DNA of 64,000 nt from Cochliopodium minus. Lineage: Eukaryota; Discosea; Himatismenida; Cochliopodiidae. A program made the position numbers and the translations under genes. The notes under the pieces are model-generated. The model did no database searches, had not been told where the DNA came from, and was given only the letters and a program-made list of their open reading frames with translations. Of this stretch, positions 59,730 through 64,000 are shown piece by piece; the stretch's first letter is position 1, and each line of letters opens with the position of its first letter. The DNA lies in NCBI GenBank assembly GCA_024220525.1, contig JAMYWO010000046.1, positions 35,692 to 99,691 of the forward strand, in the 5' to 3' direction.

Positions 59730-60484
59730 ATGAAAGAAATTTTCAAAAAGAAATACAATGTTCAACCAAAACAATCCTTTTTTGATCATTCAATTAAAAT
59801 GTTGCAAATTGAAAATATCTATTTCAATTCTTTAGGAGAAAATAAAAAGGAAGAGATGATCTACCACAAATTAATTGAATCTGATTTCACTGAAAGTTGT
59901 GAATCGATCCTTCCATCATCCATTCATTCCAATTTCGAAAAAAGATACGTTTTGAAGGGAAGATATCTCTTGCAGATCGATAGCTTTGTGAACATCGCAA
60001 AATCAAGATATGATAAAGAATTGATAAAGAAATTATACAAAATGAGATTAAGTGATGGTAAAATCAAAAAAAAAAAAAAAAAATGTAAAAAAAAATGTAA
60101 AATTTTTGAAGGGGATAAAATAGTTTTTGCGGTGGAAACAAATCACTTGAAGGAAATGAACAGAATTAAAATTGGCAAGAAAATTTTGATTGAAGATTGC
60201 GAAGTAAGAAGAGGAATGATCATTCTGAACAAAAACTGCAAGATTTTAGATGGAGAATCTACTGGGAAAACGTCACCTGTTAAAATTGTTGAAGAATGGG
60301 AAATTTTCTTGGAAAATTTTGATAAAGAATTTGAAAAGAAGAAATTTTACGGGATTGAAAGGGACATTGAAGATGTTGTTGATAAAAGTAAAAGAGAACA
60401 TTTCATTATTACTCCTCTTATTAGTCCCTTTTCTTCTGATCTTTTGGGCTTGAACAATGCATTGTTTATGGAAAAGAAAAAATG
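59730..60484 (+). CDS. RMI1: RMI1-like OB-fold protein
   Basis: An open frame of 251 codons containing the RMI1 N-terminal/OB signature: SILPSSIHSNFEKRYVLKGR, YLLQIDSFVNIAKSRYDKEL, KMRLSDG, and IKIGKKILIEDCEVRRGMII followed by LNKNCKILDGES. RMI1 binds topoisomerase III and BLM/Sgs1-type RecQ helicase to dissolve double Holliday junctions. A 54-nt segment (60058-60111, GTAAAA...TTGAAG) reads as a Lys-rich insert if left in, but it has perfect intron borders and its removal joins KMRLSDG to DKIVFAVETN, as the family expects. The real protein is thus probably 233 aa. It has only the N-terminal OB domain, as in short fungal RMI1. Confidence 0.82.
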
Positions 60485-60739
60485 ATTTCGAAAACTTAAA
60501 TTAAATCTTTTTTTCAAAAAAGATTCAAAAAAAATATTAATTTTAATTAGAAAAAATAATAATAAAATAAATGAGGAAAGTCAAACTTATAAATAAAATA
60601 AAATTAAATAATAAATGATAAATAATAAATAAAAAATAAAATAATAAAAAATAAAAAACAAAATAATAAATAATAAAAAACAAATAAAATTAAAAAATAA
60701 AAACAAAAAATCAAAAAAAATAATTTTTTTTGAATTAGT
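60485..60739. other. Convergent 3' ends, AT-rich spacer
   Basis: A short region between the RMI1 stop (+) and the stop of the coiled-coil/PH gene (-). It is made of AATAAATAA-type sequence, with nothing coding. Confidence 0.5.
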
Positions 60740-63700
60740 TTATTTGTATTCAACAAATTCCATGTTTTTGGAGAGCCACTGGTTCCACTCCTTGTAGGGC
60801 TTAATTTTGGCAAGTTCGTAAAGCTGGTCTATTTGAGAATTACACTTCATCCCTCTTGATGTCCCATTTATTTTCATGCTGAGTGCAATAGAGTAAAAAT
60901 ACCTTCAAAAAAAATTTGAAAAAAAAAATAAAAAAATAAAAAAATAAGAATAAAAAAAATATAAAAAAATAAGAATAAAAAAAATAAAAAAAATAAGAAA
61001 ATAAAAAATTTTAAAAAATCAGAAAATAAAAATATAAAAAATAAAAAATAAAAAATAAAAAATAAGATATTTACCTTTCTCTCAAATCGTTTAATTCATT
61101 CAATATTTCTTTTTTAGGATCATCGCTCAATAAAAGTTTCTCCCTTGTCTCCTCAACCACTTGCACGCATTGGTTCAACATCTCCACAAACTTCAAATCT
61201 TTTTAAATTAAGATTATGAAAAAAAAGTAATAAAAATAAAATAAAATAAATAAAATATTAAAAAATGAATAAAATAAAAAATAAATAATAAAAATAAAAA
61301 TAAAAAGTAAATAATAAATATTTTAAATAAAAAAATAAAAAATAAAATAAATAATAAATAAAAAAAAAAATTAAAAAATAAAAATTAAAAAATAAAAAAT
61401 AAACAATAAACCTTTTTTTTCATAGCAAATTTTTTTGATCTCCATTCCCTTTTCTAGGGTTTCGTATTGGTCAGAGAGAAACCTGATGCGATTTTGATGT
61501 GCAAAGAGATTTTCCCTTGCCTTGTCTAATTCTTTTAAATACCTTACAAATAAAAAATAAAATATAAAATATAAAAATGTAAAAAATAAAATATAAAAAT
61601 ATAAAAATATAAAAATATAAAATATAAAATATAAAAATGTGTGAAATAAATGAAAATATTTTAAAATAATATAGATTAAAAATTGAGAATAAAAAAATTT
61701 GAAAGAAAATATTGATTTAAATTATTTGATTAAAAAAAGAAAAAATAAAAAAATAAGAATTTACAAGAAAAGAAAAAATTGAGTTATGAATAAATGAAAA
61801 AAAATTAATTAAAAAAAATTAATTAAAAAAAATTATTTTAAAAAATTTATTTAAAAAAATTTAAAATTAAAAAAATCATGAAAAAAATTAATGAAAAAAA
61901 TTAATAAAAAAAATTAATAAAAAAAAATTAATAAAAAAAATCAAAAAATAAAATAAAATGAAAAATAAATTAAAATAAAAATAAAAAAAAAGAATTACAC
62001 ATTATCGTCACTATAAGATTGCTCCTCACGTAGCTGCATGTTCTTGATCTTGACTTGCAAAGCATGTATGATCTCATCCTTCTTCTTGATCTCCTGAAGA
62101 AGGGAAGTGGAGTAAGTTTTGGCATAGTTGTTTTCGAGTTGGAGTTCATTGATTTGTTGTTCCAGTTTAAGCTTTTGAGTTCGGAATTCGTTGGAGAGAT
62201 TTTCTTTGTGTGATATTTCGCTCAAAAGTTCTTTCACTTCTTTACTCAGCATCTCCGCTTTTTTCCTTTTTTTTTTCAAATTAAAATTTTTTATTTTTAA
62301 AATTTTTTATTTTTATTTTTTATTTGTAATTCAAAAAAAAATTAATTTTTCAAATCTATATTTTAAAAATTTTAATATTTATTGAAATTTTAATTTTTAT
62401 TTGAAATTTTTAAAGTGTAATTTTAAATTTTATTTTTTTTTTTAATAGATGTAAATTAAAAAATATTGAGGAATATTAAATTTTTTTTACATTAATCCGT
62501 TGTCATAGTTGTCAAGGGTAGAATTGCTACTAATGTTATGATTACTACTAATATGATTAACCTCTTTGATAATATTGTTGTTATTGTTACTATTATTATT
62601 ATTAGTATTATTATTATTACTGTTGTTATTGTTAGTATTATTATTATTACTATTATTATTATTATTATTATTTAAAGTAGTATCATCAACATTAATTCTA
62701 TCATTAACTGAGTTACTGTCATTATTATTATCATTATTGTTATTGTTATTATTACTATTATTGTTATTATTATTATTATTACTGTCAGTATTATTATTTA
62801 TATTGTTATTATTATTATTATTGTTATTATTATTGTTATTATTATTATTAATGTTATTATTATTGTAAACTTGGTTTTTTTTTACATCTTTATTTTTGAT
62901 ACCCATTTCTTTATTGCTATTTACTTCTTTAATTACATTTATTTCTTTACCATTTGTTTCTTTGTTACTTGTTTCTTTTTTACTTAAATTTGTTTCTTTG
63001 TTGTTGTTGTTGTTGTTGTTATTGATGTTATGGTTAGGGGAATAAGAAGTTAAACTTCCATAATTACTAAAAGAGCTCTGATTCGTTTTAAAGCTGCTGA
63101 AATTGTTGTAAGATCTTTGATTATTATAATTGTTGTGATCATTGTCATTGTTATTTTTATTTTTATTTTCATTTTTATTTTCGCCAAAATCTTTTTTTTT
63201 ATCATTTAAATTATTTTTATTATTAGTGTTATCATTTAAATTATTTTTATTATTAGTGTTATCATTTAAATTATTTTTATTGTCAGTGTTATTACTTAAA
63301 TTATTTTTATTAGTGTTATTACTTAAATTATTTTTGTTATCTTTGTTATTAGTTCTGGAATTGCGGAGATTGATCTCTTGTTCGAGCTGCTTCCTGGCTT
63401 TCTCCTGCTCTGATTTTTTAAACTCCTCTTTCAAGAGTTCAAGTTTATAAACATCCTCACTGCTTGTTCTCTTTTGTTCATTCTAAATTTTATTAATTTT
63501 TAAAAAAAAAATTCCAAGAAAAATATAATAAGAATCAAAAAAAAAAATGAAGATGAAAAGAATGAGACATATTAAATAGAAAAACTATTACAATCTTGTT
63601 TTTCAATTCGGATAGGAAATTGGGATTTTCTTTGAGTAATTGGAGATATCTTTTGTATTTCTTCAATCCTATCATCCAATATTGGGTATCATCGTTCACT

Positions 63701-63942
63701 GTCCAGAGATGATAGACCCTGTTGGGAGTTAAGATATCAAATCCCTTTTCATTCTCGTGGATGGTGATGATCTTGCTTATATCGATGTGTCCATTCGCTA
63801 TCCTCGTATCATTTTGATTCTTATAGTAATACAGCTTCTCATCTATCTGTTTGAAGTATCTAAGCTTAAATGATTTTATTATATCCCCTTGCTTCTTCAA
63901 CAATCCTTCCAACATCTTTGGTTCTTCTGTGATTTCTCTTTA
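60740..63942 (-). CDS. PH domain - Asn-rich - coiled-coil protein, 5' partial
   Basis: The gene enters from the right edge; the exon starting at about 63942 reads REITEEPKMLEGLLKKQGDI. A PH domain follows: KSFKLRYFKQIDEKLYYYKN, ITIHENEKGFDILTPNRVYH and TQYWMIGLKKYKR (the invariant PH-helix Trp). It would bind phosphoinositides or a protein partner. The next exon begins EDVYKLELLKEEFKKSEQEK and then runs into long Asn/Asp/Lys repeats and pure Asn tracts (62490-63360), including five NNLxxNT-type units. Downstream exons form a coiled coil (KAEMLSKEVKELLSEISHKE; KARENLFAHQNRIRFLSDQY; MLNQCVQVVEETREKL), and the protein ends WSQWLSKNMEFVEYK with TAA at 60740-60742. It is probably a membrane or cytoskeletal scaffold; no specific orthologue is recognised. 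Confidence 0.75.
62570..62870. repeat. Coding ATT/GTT trinucleotide arrays (Asn tracts)
   Basis: Near-continuous ATT, GTT and ACT triplets on the plus strand, read on the minus strand as AAT/AAC (Asn) with scattered Ser, Thr and Asp. They encode the Asn-rich region of the PH/coiled-coil protein and are prone to length change. Confidence 0.85.
63180..63345 (-). repeat. 36-bp coding tandem repeat in the PH/coiled-coil gene
   Basis: Five related units read K-N-N-L-N/S-D/N-N-T-N/D on the minus strand. Two consecutive units are identical at the nucleotide level over about 30 bases, which suggests recent tandem duplication. Confidence 0.75.
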
Positions 63943-64000
63943 AAATTTAAAAAGCATAAATATAAAAAGAAAATTCATCAAATAAAATGGGATATCTCTA

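Noticed and set aside
62566-62868. Poly-Leu open frame on the plus strand
   Set aside because: It is the reverse reading of the Asn-codon arrays of the minus-strand PH/coiled-coil gene.

Overview
This window is nuclear DNA of a eukaryotic microbe. It is extremely AT-rich, almost every gene is split by short GT...AG introns (many of them nearly pure T/A tracts), and several proteins carry long Asn, Lys-Asn or acidic runs. TAA, TGA and TAG all end recognisable genes, so the code looks standard. The gene set (CCR4, STOML2, GMPPB, cathepsin D, THADA, CWH43, RMI1, EVH1, F-box/WD40) together with expanded RCC1, ankyrin and kelch proteins suggests a free-living, probably amoeboid protist with mitochondria. 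I cannot name the lineage from the sequence.

Layout, left to right: RCC1-repeat protein (464-2590 +); secreted coiled-coil protein (2917-3719 -); LRR plus CCR4-type deadenylase (3934-7185 +); ubiquitin-like protein (7247-7650 +); SDF2/MIR fragment (7709-8251 -); ankyrin protein (8703-9656 -); NAD-dependent reductase (9983-11161 +); TUTase-like nucleotidyltransferase (11309-12532 +); EVH1-RING protein (12726-14532 +); NUDT16-like Nudix hydrolase (14632-15916 -); probable mitochondrial protein (16199-17739 +); LysM protein (17881-19372 -); STOML2-like protein (19566-21917 +); GDP-mannose pyrophosphorylase (22064-24667 -); ankyrin protein (25115-26625 +); cathepsin D-like protease (26957-29493 +); a divergent pair of PH-like paralogues (29734-30443 - and 30721-31892 +); zf-PARP/FHA protein joined to half of a PP2C (32004-35763 +); THADA (35830-43493 -); CWH43 joined to a kelch protein (43661-49567 +); ankyrin protein (49800-51530 -), an 836-base gap, and the tail of an inverted paralogue (to 53147 +); F-box/WD40 (53237-54821 -); kelch protein (54874-56832 -); a divergent kelch 5' part joined to the tail of an SPFH protein (56939-59065 +); RMI1 (59730-60484 +); and a PH/Asn-rich/coiled-coil protein running off the right edge (60740-63942 -).

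Three results stand out. First, six proteins with three unrelated repeat folds (RCC1, ankyrin, kelch) end in what looks like one shared C-terminal module, with a W-x(4)-H/N-x(2)-F start and often an (I/F/V)PKPL-type helix. By analogy with PRANC, F-box and SOCS-box tails it may be an adaptor module. Second, a 90-bp miniature inverted-repeat transposon with 9-bp target duplications occurs twice, plus a shorter relative; one insertion can be read against an empty site in a paralogous gene in the same window. Third, an EVH1 domain and a RING finger occur in one protein. Three places join the 5' part of one gene to the 3' part of another inside low-complexity A/T tracts. In two of them the reading phases do not match, which points to scaffold mis-joins or rearrangement breakpoints rather than real fusions.
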